Source of the DNA: Colocasia esculenta
Taxonomy: Eukaryota > Streptophyta > Magnoliopsida > Alismatales > Araceae
Assembly (NCBI GenBank): GCA_014218235.1
Contig: CM024760.1
Coordinates: forward strand, 142,119,245-142,183,244
Direction of reading: 5' to 3'
DNA length: 64,000 nucleotides
Below are positions 55,756-64,000 of the stretch, piece after piece; within the stretch, counting starts at the first letter, position 1; every line of letters begins with the position of its first letter. The translations under genes and the position numbers were made by a program. Below the pieces are notes generated by a model. The model did no database searches. It saw only the letters and a program-made list of their open reading frames with translations, and was not told the DNA's origin.

Positions 55756-56598
55756 GTCAATTAAACCAGCTCACAATAAAGAACAAGTACCCATTACCTC
55801 GCATTGATGAATTGTTCGATCAGATCTCCGAAGCCCAATACTTTTCCAAGATCAACTTGAGATTAGGCTATCATCAACTGCGTATCAAGGAAAAAGACAT
55901 TCACAAGTCTACTTTCCAGAGTAGATATGGACACTACGAGTTTGTGGTTTTGTCAATTGGCTTGACTAATGCTCCAGTGACTTTTATGCAACTCATGAAC
56001 AACATATATAGGCCATACTTGAATCAATTTTTAGTGGTGCTCATTAATGATATACTTATCTACTTCAAGACCAAGGAAGAGCACTAAGAACTTTTGAAGA
56101 CTACTCTGCAGGTTCTTAGAGATCACCAACTCTATGCTAAGTTGAGCAAATGTGAATTCTGGATGGAGGAGGTGTTATTCCTTGGCTATATCATATCTAA
56201 GGAGGGTATCTTTGTAGATCCTTCAAAGGTAGAAGCAATAAAGAATTGGCAAAGGCCGACAACTGTATCTAAAATTAGAAGTTTTCTGGGTCTGGCTGGT
56301 TATTATCACCGTTTCATTAAAGATTTCTCAAAGATAGCTGTACCATTGACTAGATTTACCAAAAAGGAGAGTCCATTCACATGGACGGCCGAATGTGAAG
56401 ACAGTTTCCTATCACTAAAAGAGCACTTAACTTCAGCACATGTACTGACGTTACCTGTAGTTGGAGGAAGCTTCGAAGTGTACACAGACGCATCTGGAAT
56501 CGGCCTTGGCTGTGTATTGATGCAAAATGGGAAAGTGATATGTTATGCTTCCTGACAATTGGAGAAGCAAGAAGATAATTATCCTATGCATGATCTAG
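55756..56598 (+). pseudogene. F reverse transcriptase (rest) and RNase H start
   Basis: QLNQLTIKNKYPLPRIDELFD, SKINLRLGYHQ (Asp-to-Asn), active site LINDILIY (first catalytic Asp is Asn), SKCEFWMEEVLFLGY, SFLGLAGYYHRFIKDF, VYTDASGIGLGCVLMQ and NYPMHDL, where it is cut. TAA at 56085 and a stop after CYAS add to the damage. Confidence 0.9.
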
Positions 56599-56735
56599 TG
56601 TAACGACCCTCTTTATATCGGTACGGTTCTACCAACCCATGTCGATATAGAAAGCGTCGCCACAGTGGGACATTTACCCAACACTAGTACGATAGGCTGA
56701 AACATACACAAATATATAACACATGACAGCGGAAT
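56599..56735 (-). repeat. Element I: end of a reverse T1-family LTR, split by H
   Basis: Reads TGTAACGACCCTC then GGTACGGTT and CCAACCCATGTCG, matching the reverse complement of the T1 LTR end at about 3925-4060. It starts within F's RNase H and is interrupted at 56736 by H. The rest should lie right of H, outside the window. Confidence 0.8.
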
Positions 56736-59005
56736 TGTAACGTTGCTTGTTTTTGGATCTATGCGGATCATGTGTGTTGTGGTTGTGGCGGCCGTTGTGA
56801 GGCCAAGTGAGTTGGTTGTGTGGAATGCGTGGTTTGGATGTGTGGTTTGTTCAGGTGAAGTGCAGGTTTGGTCCTGAAATGAAATAGGACCTGCTGCAGT
56901 TGAGTTGGAGTTGGCGGCCAAGGGTGGTCGCTGACTTGTTGGCGTCCGTTGACAGCATGAACTTGGCGGCACAAGATGTGGACGTTTAGGGTGGCGGTTG
57001 CCATTGGCGGCAGAGGGGTTGACGCCAACTTGAGAATTTTGTAGGTTATAGGGTCACCCGAGAGTAGGTTCTTCACCTGGTTCTCATTCTCCCTTGCCCC
57101 AGCTTCATGCCCCCATGTTCCTAAAGCTTCCAACAGGTACTGAAGGGTGCATGGAGGATCGTGGGACGTGTGACGTTGCTGAATTGCGCGAGGAAACACC
57201 GTAGCGTGGTGCAATTCCCGTGGGAGCTCGCGGAGGGTTCGGTGTGAACCGGGAGATTGCGGGAGTTTTTAGCGTGTTCTGAGGTAGGGGACGAACCCTG
57301 TTAGCTCGGTAGAAACATTAAAACACGACGTAACCACCTGAATCAGCATGTTTAATGCATTTACTGATTAGGTTGCACCATGCGGGGATAATGGGTGGTT
57401 TGACGATTTTAAGTAGTAAAGCACGTTGTTTTAGTTTAATTATAGTGCATGGAAGTTAGAGGAACTGTTTTCTTCTATTTCCTCAATGGTTTCGGGATCA
57501 GGAATGCATGTGGGATCGGTTAGGGTTTCTGCAGGGAAAGTGCTGAAGAACTTGGCGTCAACATCGCTTGTCGTCAAGCTCATCAGCCAGGATATAGACG
57601 GCCAGATCCCTTGCCGTCTACTTCCTGTAAGCGGCAGTCGATGTGGCCGCCTACTTGTATATAAGCAGAAAATACTATTTAAGGTATTTATCGATAATGC
57701 ATGGTGTGTTGGCACCTTTGGTGCACTGAGTGCACATGGTTTCTGTGTTTAGCATACGGAGTATGCAGTGACTACTTACTTTCGTGGCTGCGCATGTTTA
57801 CGCGAGTCCAGTTGGGTTCATGTGTAGTGGACCGTTGTTACTTGAGGTTTACGTGACGTTTCATTTGGTTTGTGTGTGACGTGCACGTGGTTTTGTGTAC
57901 GTGGTGAGTAGTATGACGCCTACCGTGGTTACCTCTTCAGTTGGGTGCCCCAGGTTCTTTGTGAGCCAGGCTATTAGCTCGGGGCTTTGTCCTGGTACTT
58001 GTGCTGTACCATCGAGGTCTGTGTCGTCTGACCTGGACACCCTCACTCCTGTGTTTGAGTTGCACGTCCGGCTGAGGGAAAGACGACAGTAGGATAGTGA
58101 CACTTGTGTTTGTCTTTAGTCACTTGTAGCGCGCTCGTAGTTGGGGGTACGGACACCAGTAGTCGACATTGGTCCCCAGCTAGTACTTTTCCAGTGCCTC
58201 ACTCTAGAGTGTTCCGGGCCAGGATCTCTAGAGGTGTCAGGCATGGGCCTGCGACCGTGTGGTCCGCAGGTGGTGGTGTTTAGTTGGTCACCATAGTTGC
58301 TTGACCTTTTCACGTGGAGCGGCAGCTGGACTTTTCGTCCGTGGCTGCAAGACTGAGAGGTAGACCTGTGTTAGCTTGTCCGAGTCAATTTTTGGTGTCG
58401 CGAACCAGTTCACGTGGCTCGTGTTTGGCTGTCTCTACTTTAGCTTGTACACCTGTACTGGTTTGCCGTTTAATTATTAAAGTTGATTCTCGTAGTCGGC
58501 AGACGGTGAGTACTTTTACAGCTTTAATATTCTGTTTAGCTGTTCTATAAATTGTTGGTATTGTTTACTGCTTTCGTACCTGTTTTTGGTTTGCTCGGTG
58601 TTGGGGGAGTTCCCTACTGAGCCAGTGACTAGCGAGGCTCACCCCTACCCCCACAGGTGAGAGCGAGGAGGACGTTTCATGACTGTCGTCCAGTTCGGAG
58701 CCGCGCCATAGCGGTGCAGGGTCGGTACCTCCAGCTGTGTAGTAGTAGCTCCAGCAGTGTAGTGTAGATAGTTGTTTATTTTTTTCAGTTGTACCCCGGG
58801 GTATGCCCCAGGCTCTTGTACTTTCTTTCAGTTTTGTGGAAATTTGGCTATGTAACTTGTGAATTATATATATAATGGTGTGTTCCTTGTGTTTACACGG
58901 ACTGTGGTTTGGTTTCCCTTGCGAGGCTTCGGCCCGTTCGCGGGAGGCGGACTCGGATCAAGTACGTTATCGGTTTAACGGGCTTGGCCGAGGCATTCCG
59001 CCACA
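56736..59005 (+). repeat. H 5' LTR
   Basis: Starts TGTAACGTTGC and ends CATTCCGCCACA, 2270 bp. TATATAAG is at 57658-57665. Words of the form TTGGCGGC/GGCGTC are repeated upstream (56911-57030 and 57552-57650). A short predicted intron lies between GACG|GTGAGTAC (58507) and CCCCCACAG (ends 58657). Confidence 0.88.
57658..57665 (+). promoter_or_regulatory. H LTR TATA box
   Basis: TATATAAG downstream of the TTGGCGGC-type repeats; the best promoter candidate in this LTR. Confidence 0.6.
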
Positions 59006-59007
59006 GT

Positions 59008-59019
59008 TGGTATCAGAGC
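59008..59019 (+). promoter_or_regulatory. H primer binding site
   Basis: Exact TGGTATCAGAGC two bases after the LTR; initiator-Met tRNA type. Confidence 0.92.
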
Positions 59020-59160
59020 AAGGTCCGTGTTAATATAAGGGAACTAGAAAGATACATAGCCTTATTTCGGTCTTTGTATACTGCTGGTAGGGACCCTGGT
59101 TTTGATAATTTGTTGTTTTGATTTTTGTTTGGTGTTTTGTTTATGTAGAAAATTTCTGGA

Positions 59161-60360
59161 ATGGCTGATAGAAGAGATTGGGGTGGTGGAGGAGATGATC
59201 CGGAGGAAAGTACCCATCGTATGATAGAAAGAATCTGGGAAAGCCTCACGGATATTCGGGCAAGGATGGATCAGCAGGCGCCGGTACCACCGGTTACAGT
59301 GCCACCTGGGGATGGAGAGGCTGTACCTGTAGCTCCAGTTCCGCCAAGAGTGGAGGTGCCTTTTGCAGCACCTGTGCCACCACCACCACCAGTGCTGATA
59401 GCAGAAGAACCAGTGATGCAGGTTGAAAAGTTTTTGAGATTGCAGCCACCTACCTATTCAGGAGGGCCGAATCCAGATACAGCAGAGCACTGGGTTCATG
59501 AAATTGAGAGGGTTTTTGCAACTATGAGGTGTCCGACAGCAGATAAAGTAGTGTTAGCTGCTTATCAGTTGAGAGGTTTTGCATTGGAATGGTGGCGACT
59601 GAAGATGCAGACCACCTTTGCAGGCAGGACAGAAGAAGCAATTACTTGGTCGGAATTTCTTGATGTATTTAATGATACATTCTTTCCGATTCAAGTACAG
59701 CAAGTGAAAAGAGAGCAGTTTCGGACTCTCCAGCAAGATAACTCTTCAGTTCTAGAGTACCAGATGAGGTTTATGGCGCTTAGCCGTTATGCACCTTATG
59801 TTGTTTCAGATAATAATATGATGGTTGAGTACTTTATTAGAGGTTTGAGAGTGGAATTGCAGGATGCAATAGTGCCTCTCATGTGTAAGACAGTGGAAGA
59901 AGCAGCCCAGAGAGCAGCTACATTAGAGAGGTCTATTCGGACTCGTCAGGTGGGCGAGTCAGGTTCAGGTAGTTTTCGGCTACCGCAGCAGTCAGTGGGT
60001 GCAAGTAAGGGTAAAGCACCAGCAGGACCTTCTTCATCAGGCTTTGGTAAATGGGGTCAGAAACTAAAGCAGGCATTTAAAGGCAAAGGAAGAGGATGGG
60101 GAGGTCGTCAGCAGTTTCAGCAAGGCCGAGGTAGGCCTGAGGTGGAGGAGTCGCAGCAGAGTACTGCCAGGCAGCCTGTTACTCCACCGGGATATAGATG
60201 TTATAATTGTAATCAGCCGGGACATTTGATCCGCAATTGTCCCTATCTGAGAGAGTATGGATATGGAAGAGGTGTGTAGCAGTAGCAGCCTCGGCAGTTC
60301 CAGTAGCCACAGTCAAGTCGTGGCAGAGGAGCACCGCAGCAGCGGGGAAGAGGCCGGGTT
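59161..60360 (+). CDS. gag: H Gag, interrupted by TAG codons near its end
   Basis: MADRRDWGGGGDDPEE begins a 372-residue open frame. A Pro/Val-rich N-terminus leads into the gag domain (AEHWVHEIERVFATMRC, YQLRGFALEWWRL, FFPIQVQQVKREQFRTLQQ, YFIRGLRVELQDAI), then a Gly/Lys-rich basic stretch and one CCHC knuckle CYNCNQPGHLIRNC. The frame meets TAG at 60277, 60283 and 60304, all in a Gln-rich run, and remains the same frame into protease. Gag and pol would form one polyprotein. The structural domains are complete and look functional. Confidence 0.9.
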
Positions 60361-61017
60361 ATGGCTATCACCCGAGCCCAGGCGGAGGCATCGAATATGA
60401 TAGAAGGTACTTTACCTCTTTATGAATATTCAGCAAGAGTTTTATTTGATTCAGGTGCCTCTCATTCTTTTATTTCCAAGGAATTTCTGGATTGTATAGC
60501 TCATCCTTTAGAAGAAAAGTCTTGTGAGTTGGTAGTGGAGGTTTCTTCAGGTGAGTTTTTGCTCACTTCGAGCTATGTAGATGAAGCTCCTGTAATGATT
60601 GAAGGGAATCAGATGCCGGGTCGGTTGTATGCCCTGCAGTTATCAGATTATGATATTATTTTGGGTATGGACTGGCTTGAGATGTATGGAGCAATGTTAG
60701 ATTGCAGAAAGAAAAAGATCAGGTTTTGTCATCCTAATGGTGCAGTATTTGAATATCAAGGTATGCCTTTCTATACCTCTAAGTTTCTAATTTCTGCAAT
60801 TAAAGCTAAAAAGTTGATAAATGCTGGATGTGTGGCTTATTTAGCCTCGGTAAGTTTGGTAGAAGCTAGTCAGCCAGTTGAAGCAGTTCCCGTGGTTAGG
60901 GAATTTGCTGATGTTTTTCCTGAGGATTTGCCTGGTTTAGCTCCACATAGAGAGGTGGACTTACCATTGAGTTGCTGCCAGGTACCATGCCGATTTCTAA
61001 AGATCCATATCGGATGA
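60361..61017 (+). CDS. H protease and N-terminal linker to RT
   Basis: Same frame as gag. The retropepsin catalytic motif VLFDSGASHSFIS is intact, followed by LYALQLSDYDIILGMDWLEMYG and EFADVFPEDLPGLAPHREVDL. The frame is lost at about 60963, where TTACC stands in a place that suggests one missing base, and runs to a stop at 61015. Confidence 0.88.
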   Translation: MAITRAQAEASNMIEGTLPLYEYSARVLFDSGASHSFISKEFLDCIAHPLEEKSCELVVEVSSGEFLLTSSYVDEAPVMIEGNQMPGRLYALQLSDYDIILGMDWLEMYGAMLDCRKKKIRFCHPNGAVFEYQGMPFYTSKFLISAIKAKKLINAGCVAYLASVSLVEASQPVEAVPVVREFADVFPEDLPGLAPHREVDLPLSCCQVPCRFLKIHIG

Positions 61018-61523
61018 CACCAGTAGAACTTAAGGAATTGAAAAAGCAGTTAGAAGAGTTGTTGCAGAAAGGGTTCATTAGACCGAGTCATTCCCCGTGG
61101 GGAGCGCCGGTATTATTTGTGAAAAAGAAAGATGGAAGTTTTCGAATGTGTATTGATTATAGAAAGTTGAATGATGTGACCATCAAGAATAAGTACCCGT
61201 TGCCGAGAATAGATGATCTGTTTGATCAGTTGCAATCAGCAAAGGTATTTTCTAAAATTGATTTGAGGTTCGGGTACCATCAATTGAGAATTAAAGAGGA
61301 GGATATAGATAAGACAGCTTTCAGAACTAGATATGGTCACTATGAGTTTGTGGTTATGCCATTTGGGTTGACTAATGCTCCTGCAAGTTTTATGGATCTG
61401 ATGAATAGAAATTTTCATCCATATTTAGACCAATTCATTGTGGTCTTTATCGATGATATTCTGATTTATTCAACATCTGAAGAGGAGCATGCAGCTCATT
61501 TGAGGTTACCCTGCAATTGTTAA
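60972..61523 (+). pseudogene. H reverse transcriptase, first part
   Basis: MPISKDPYRMTPVELKELKK, GFIRPSHSPWGAPVLF, CIDYRKLNDVTIKNKYPLP, SKIDLRFGYHQ and the intact active site VVFIDDILIYS. Palm and finger residues are conserved. A second single-base frame loss occurs near 61506, again in TTACC. Confidence 0.9.
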
Positions 61524-63757
61524 GGGATAACCAGTTGTTTGCCAAATTCAATAAGTGTGAATTCTGGCTGAAAGAAATTCCGTTTTTGGGTCATGCTATC
61601 TCAGCTAAAGGAGTAGCAGTGGACCCAAGTAAAGTGGAAGCAGTGATGAGATGGGAAGTGCCTAAGACAATAATCGAGATTAGAAGTTTTCTGGGATTAG
61701 CAGGTTATTATAGGCGCTTTATTCAAGATTTTTCTAAGATTGCAGCACCTATGACTAAGTTGACCAGGAAAGGTGTGCCTTTTGTGTGGTCCAGTGAATG
61801 TCAGAAAAGTTTTATGGAATTGAAGAAGAGACTTACATCAGCACCTATATTGACATTACTGGCAGGAAGTGGTGGTTTTGTGTTATATACTGATGCTTCA
61901 AGGAGAGGTCTTGGCGCAGTGCTTATGCAGCATGGTAAAGTGATAGCTTATGCATCCAGGCAATTGAAGCCGGCAGAAGAAAATTATCCTACTCATGATT
62001 TGGAATTGGCAGCAGTTGTATTTGCTTTGAAAATGTGGAGGCATTATTTGTATGGCGAGAGATTTGAGATCTTTACAGATCATAAAAGTTTGAAGTATAT
62101 CTTCTCGCAGAATGATTTGAATCTTCGTCAGCGCAGATGGATTGAATATTTAAAGGATTATGATTTTAGTTTGGCTTACCATCCGGGTAAGGCCAATGTT
62201 GTAGCAAATGCCTTGAGCAGAAAGGCATATGTAAGTTTGATGATGATTAAAGAGTGGAAGTTGTATGAGGAGGTAGTGGAGAACTCCTTATATGTGCCCA
62301 GTAGTCAGCGACGGGCAGTACTAGCTGCTAGTGCTGTAGAGCCATCTTTGTATTGGCAGATTATTGAGGCTCAGAGAGCAGATGTAAATTTAGCTGAAAT
62401 TGTGAAAATGGAAGGAGTTACCATTGATGACAATTGTGTAGTCAGGCTCAGGGGCACGTTGTTTGTTCCAGCAGAAAGAGAGGTAAAGCAGCGAGTGTTG
62501 GAAGAGGCTCATAAATCTAGGTACACTATTCATCCAGGTAGTACTAAAATGTACCATGATTTGAGAAAGCATTTATGGTGGCCTCTTATGAAAAAGGAAA
62601 TAGCAGAGTTTGTTGCAAGATGTGCTATTTGTCAGCAGATTAAAGCAGAGCATCAGAAGCCTGGAGGTTTGTTACAACCATTGCCTATTCCACAGTGGAA
62701 ATGGGATGATATTGCTATGGACTTTGTGGCAGGTTTACCGAGATCGAGTTCTGGGCATAATGGAATATGGGTATTTGTTGACAGATTGACTAAGGTATGC
62801 AGATTAGTGGCAGTAAGTATGTCTTGGACAGTGGACAGATTAGCAAAGATTTATGTTGAAAAGATTGTTCCACTGCATGGTATCCCGAAGACTATTGTGT
62901 CTGATAGAGATCCAAGATTTACTTCTGGTTTTTGGAGAAGTCTGCAAAGAGTAATTTGTACTGAGCTGAGATATAGTTCCGCTTATCATCCCCAGACAGA
63001 TGGTCAGACAGAGAGGACTATCCAGACGATTGAAGATATGTTGCGAGCTTGTTGTTTGGTTTGGGGAGGCAGCTGGGAGCATCATTTGGGAATGGTTGAG
63101 TTTGCCTACAATAATAGTTATCATACCAGTCTTGGGATGGCACCGTATGACGCTTTATATGGAAGACCATGTAGAACCCCATTGAACTGGCATGAAGTGG
63201 GAGAAAGGCAGTTAGTGGGTCCTGAATTGATTCAGCAAACCACTGAAGTAGTGAAGCTTATTAAAGAAAAATTGCAGGCAGCTCAAAACAGGCAAAAGAG
63301 TTATGCAGACATCCGGAGAAGACCACTTCAGTTTGAGGTGGGAGATTTAGTTTTCTTGAGAGTTTCCCCGAGTAAAGGTATTATGAGATTTGGCAAGACT
63401 GGGAAGTTGAGTCCAAGATATGTGGGACCTTTTCAAGTGTTAGAAAGAATTGGGGAAACAGCTTATAGGCTGGATTTGCCAGCAGATTTTGCGGATGTTC
63501 ATGATATATTTCATGTTTCTATGTTGAGAAAGTGCATTGAAGATCCAGCTCAAATAATCAGATATCAAGGTGGTGACCTGAGGCCGGATATGACTATGCC
63601 AGAATACCCGGTTCAGATCACAGATCGAAAGATAAAGAAGCTGAGAAATAAAAAAATTAAGCTAGTTAAAGTAAGATGGGAAAATAGGTTAGGTGGTGAG
63701 GATACCAGAGAGTTAGCCGAGGAGATGGCTAAAGGGTATCCCTATCTGTTTGAATAA
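61517..63757 (+). CDS. pol: H pol: RT end, RNase H, integrase, chromodomain-like tail
   Basis: One open frame of 746 residues. RT thumb (NKCEFWLKEIPFLGH; SFLGLAGYYRRF), RNase H (YTDASRRGLGAVLMQ; FTDHKSLKYI; the final catalytic Asp in the DALSRK block is Asn), integrase zinc region (HKSRYTIHPGSTKMYHDL to CAICQQIKAEH), core with D, D and E (IAMDFVAG; SDRDPRFTSGFW; TDGQTERT), C-terminal barrel (SYADIRRR to FHVSMLRKC) and a chromodomain-like tail (VQITDRKIKKLRNK; GGEDTRELAEEM, Trp changed to Arg). It copies and inserts element cDNA. Integrase looks intact; RNase H probably does not. Confidence 0.92.
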   Translation: MLRDNQLFAKFNKCEFWLKEIPFLGHAISAKGVAVDPSKVEAVMRWEVPKTIIEIRSFLGLAGYYRRFIQDFSKIAAPMTKLTRKGVPFVWSSECQKSFMELKKRLTSAPILTLLAGSGGFVLYTDASRRGLGAVLMQHGKVIAYASRQLKPAEENYPTHDLELAAVVFALKMWRHYLYGERFEIFTDHKSLKYIFSQNDLNLRQRRWIEYLKDYDFSLAYHPGKANVVANALSRKAYVSLMMIKEWKLYEEVVENSLYVPSSQRRAVLAASAVEPSLYWQIIEAQRADVNLAEIVKMEGVTIDDNCVVRLRGTLFVPAEREVKQRVLEEAHKSRYTIHPGSTKMYHDLRKHLWWPLMKKEIAEFVARCAICQQIKAEHQKPGGLLQPLPIPQWKWDDIAMDFVAGLPRSSSGHNGIWVFVDRLTKVCRLVAVSMSWTVDRLAKIYVEKIVPLHGIPKTIVSDRDPRFTSGFWRSLQRVICTELRYSSAYHPQTDGQTERTIQTIEDMLRACCLVWGGSWEHHLGMVEFAYNNSYHTSLGMAPYDALYGRPCRTPLNWHEVGERQLVGPELIQQTTEVVKLIKEKLQAAQNRQKSYADIRRRPLQFEVGDLVFLRVSPSKGIMRFGKTGKLSPRYVGPFQVLERIGETAYRLDLPADFADVHDIFHVSMLRKCIEDPAQIIRYQGGDLRPDMTMPEYPVQITDRKIKKLRNKKIKLVKVRWENRLGGEDTRELAEEMAKGYPYLFE

Positions 63758-63873
63758 GCTTTTGTATTTCTTTTTAGATGATAGTGCTTGTAAAGGTGTG
63801 TATGTATAAGTTGTTTAACTTTGAGTTGTGTTATAAATTTCGAGGTCGAAATTTTCTTTTTAGATGATAGTAA
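63758..63873 (+). other. H 3' non-coding end with a duplicated PPT-like block
   Basis: TTTCTTTTTAGATGATAGT occurs twice, at about 63768 and about 63854, the second directly before the LTR. There is no long G run like those of the other elements, so the plus-strand primer here is unusual or eroded. Confidence 0.6.
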
Positions 63874-64000
63874 TGTAACGTCACTTGTTTTCGGATCCAT
63901 GCGGATCATGTGTGCTGTGGTTGTGGCGGTCGTTGTGAGGCCAAGTGAGTTGGTTGTGTGGAATGCGTGGTTTGGATGTGTGGTTTGTTCAGGTGAAGTG
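63874..64000 (+). repeat. H 3' LTR, first 127 bp
   Basis: Matches 56736-56862 with six transitions and no indel by eye; cut by the window edge. Confidence 0.92.

Larger units (their letters stand above)
48492..56598 (+). mobile_element. Element F: forward chromovirus, split by G and cut by I/H
   Basis: 5' LTR 48492-51653, primer site 51660-51671, gag from 51885, zinc knuckles, protease and RT to 53657; RT resumes after solo LTR G at 55756 and runs into RNase H, which stops at 56598 where a reverse LTR begins. The remainder would lie beyond the right edge. LTR family as D. Many active-site Asp codons have become Asn. Confidence 0.88.
56736..64000 (+). mobile_element. Element H: near-intact chromovirus, runs off the right edge
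   Basis: 5' LTR 56736-59005, primer site, gag, protease, RT, RNase H, integrase with chromodomain-like tail, and the first 127 bp of the 3' LTR (63874 on). The LTR segments differ at six positions of 127 by eye, all transitions. Only three TAG codons and two single-base frameshifts interrupt the coding region, so it looks like the youngest element here. Domain order and C-terminal tail mark a chromovirus. Confidence 0.9.

Noticed and set aside
1..64000. tRNA, rRNA or microRNA genes
   Set aside because: No cloverleaf, rRNA or convincing precursor hairpin was recognised by eye; tRNA-like matches are retrotransposon primer sites.

Overview
The window is plant nuclear DNA made almost entirely of retrotransposons; I see no complete host gene. 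The evidence is Ty3/gypsy chromoviruses with chromodomain-tailed integrases and 2.3-3.3 kb LTRs, SIRE/Maximus-like Ty1/copia elements with a second ORF behind pol, initiator-Met-tRNA primer sites (TGGTATCAGAGC) and a LINE ORF1 with a DUF4283-type domain. It suggests a repeat-rich angiosperm; the species cannot be named from the sequence. Nearly every coding region is broken, mostly by changes that look like C-to-T decay.

Layout. (1) 1-4060: 3' end of chromovirus T1 (integrase, chromodomain, PPT, 3.1 kb LTR). (2) 4061-8917: a GC-rich island full of TCGCGACA words, a reverse-strand LINE ORF1 relic, a probable CACTA coiled-coil fragment and one relic exon resembling a histidine phosphatase. (3) 8918-~48041: one reverse-strand, pol-less chromovirus K that has been filled by later insertions. 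Its LTR holds solo LTR D (target duplication AGTAT), which holds full-length copia A (AAAGT). Its gag holds element E (TTTCT), which holds truncated reverse chromovirus C, whose LTR holds gag-only copia B (GAAAG). (4) 48042-48491: an LTR-like fragment. (5) 48492-64000: forward chromovirus F, whose RT is split by solo LTR G and whose RNase H is cut by a reverse LTR (I) of the T1 family, itself split by the youngest-looking element H, which runs off the right end.

Three patterns go beyond ordinary nesting. Most LTR families carry their own cluster of short CG-containing words, usually palindromes (GTGTCGACAC in A, CTGTCGACAG in E, TCGGTCGACCGA in G, TCGCGA-like in C/D/F). In the long gypsy LTRs these clusters lie inside what looks like an intron in the transcribed leader, with matching donor and acceptor sites in several families. 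In copia A the GTCGACAC word also occurs as two duplicated hairpins just upstream of the post-pol env-position ORF, as if that ORF had its own promoter.

How the parts work together: gag proteins form the particle, protease/integrase/RT/RNase H copy and insert the element, and LTRs supply promoter and terminator. Here most units are non-autonomous (B and K lack pol; C, F and A have damaged active sites), so any mobility would need proteins from other copies. H is closest to functional but has three TAG codons and two single-base frameshifts.
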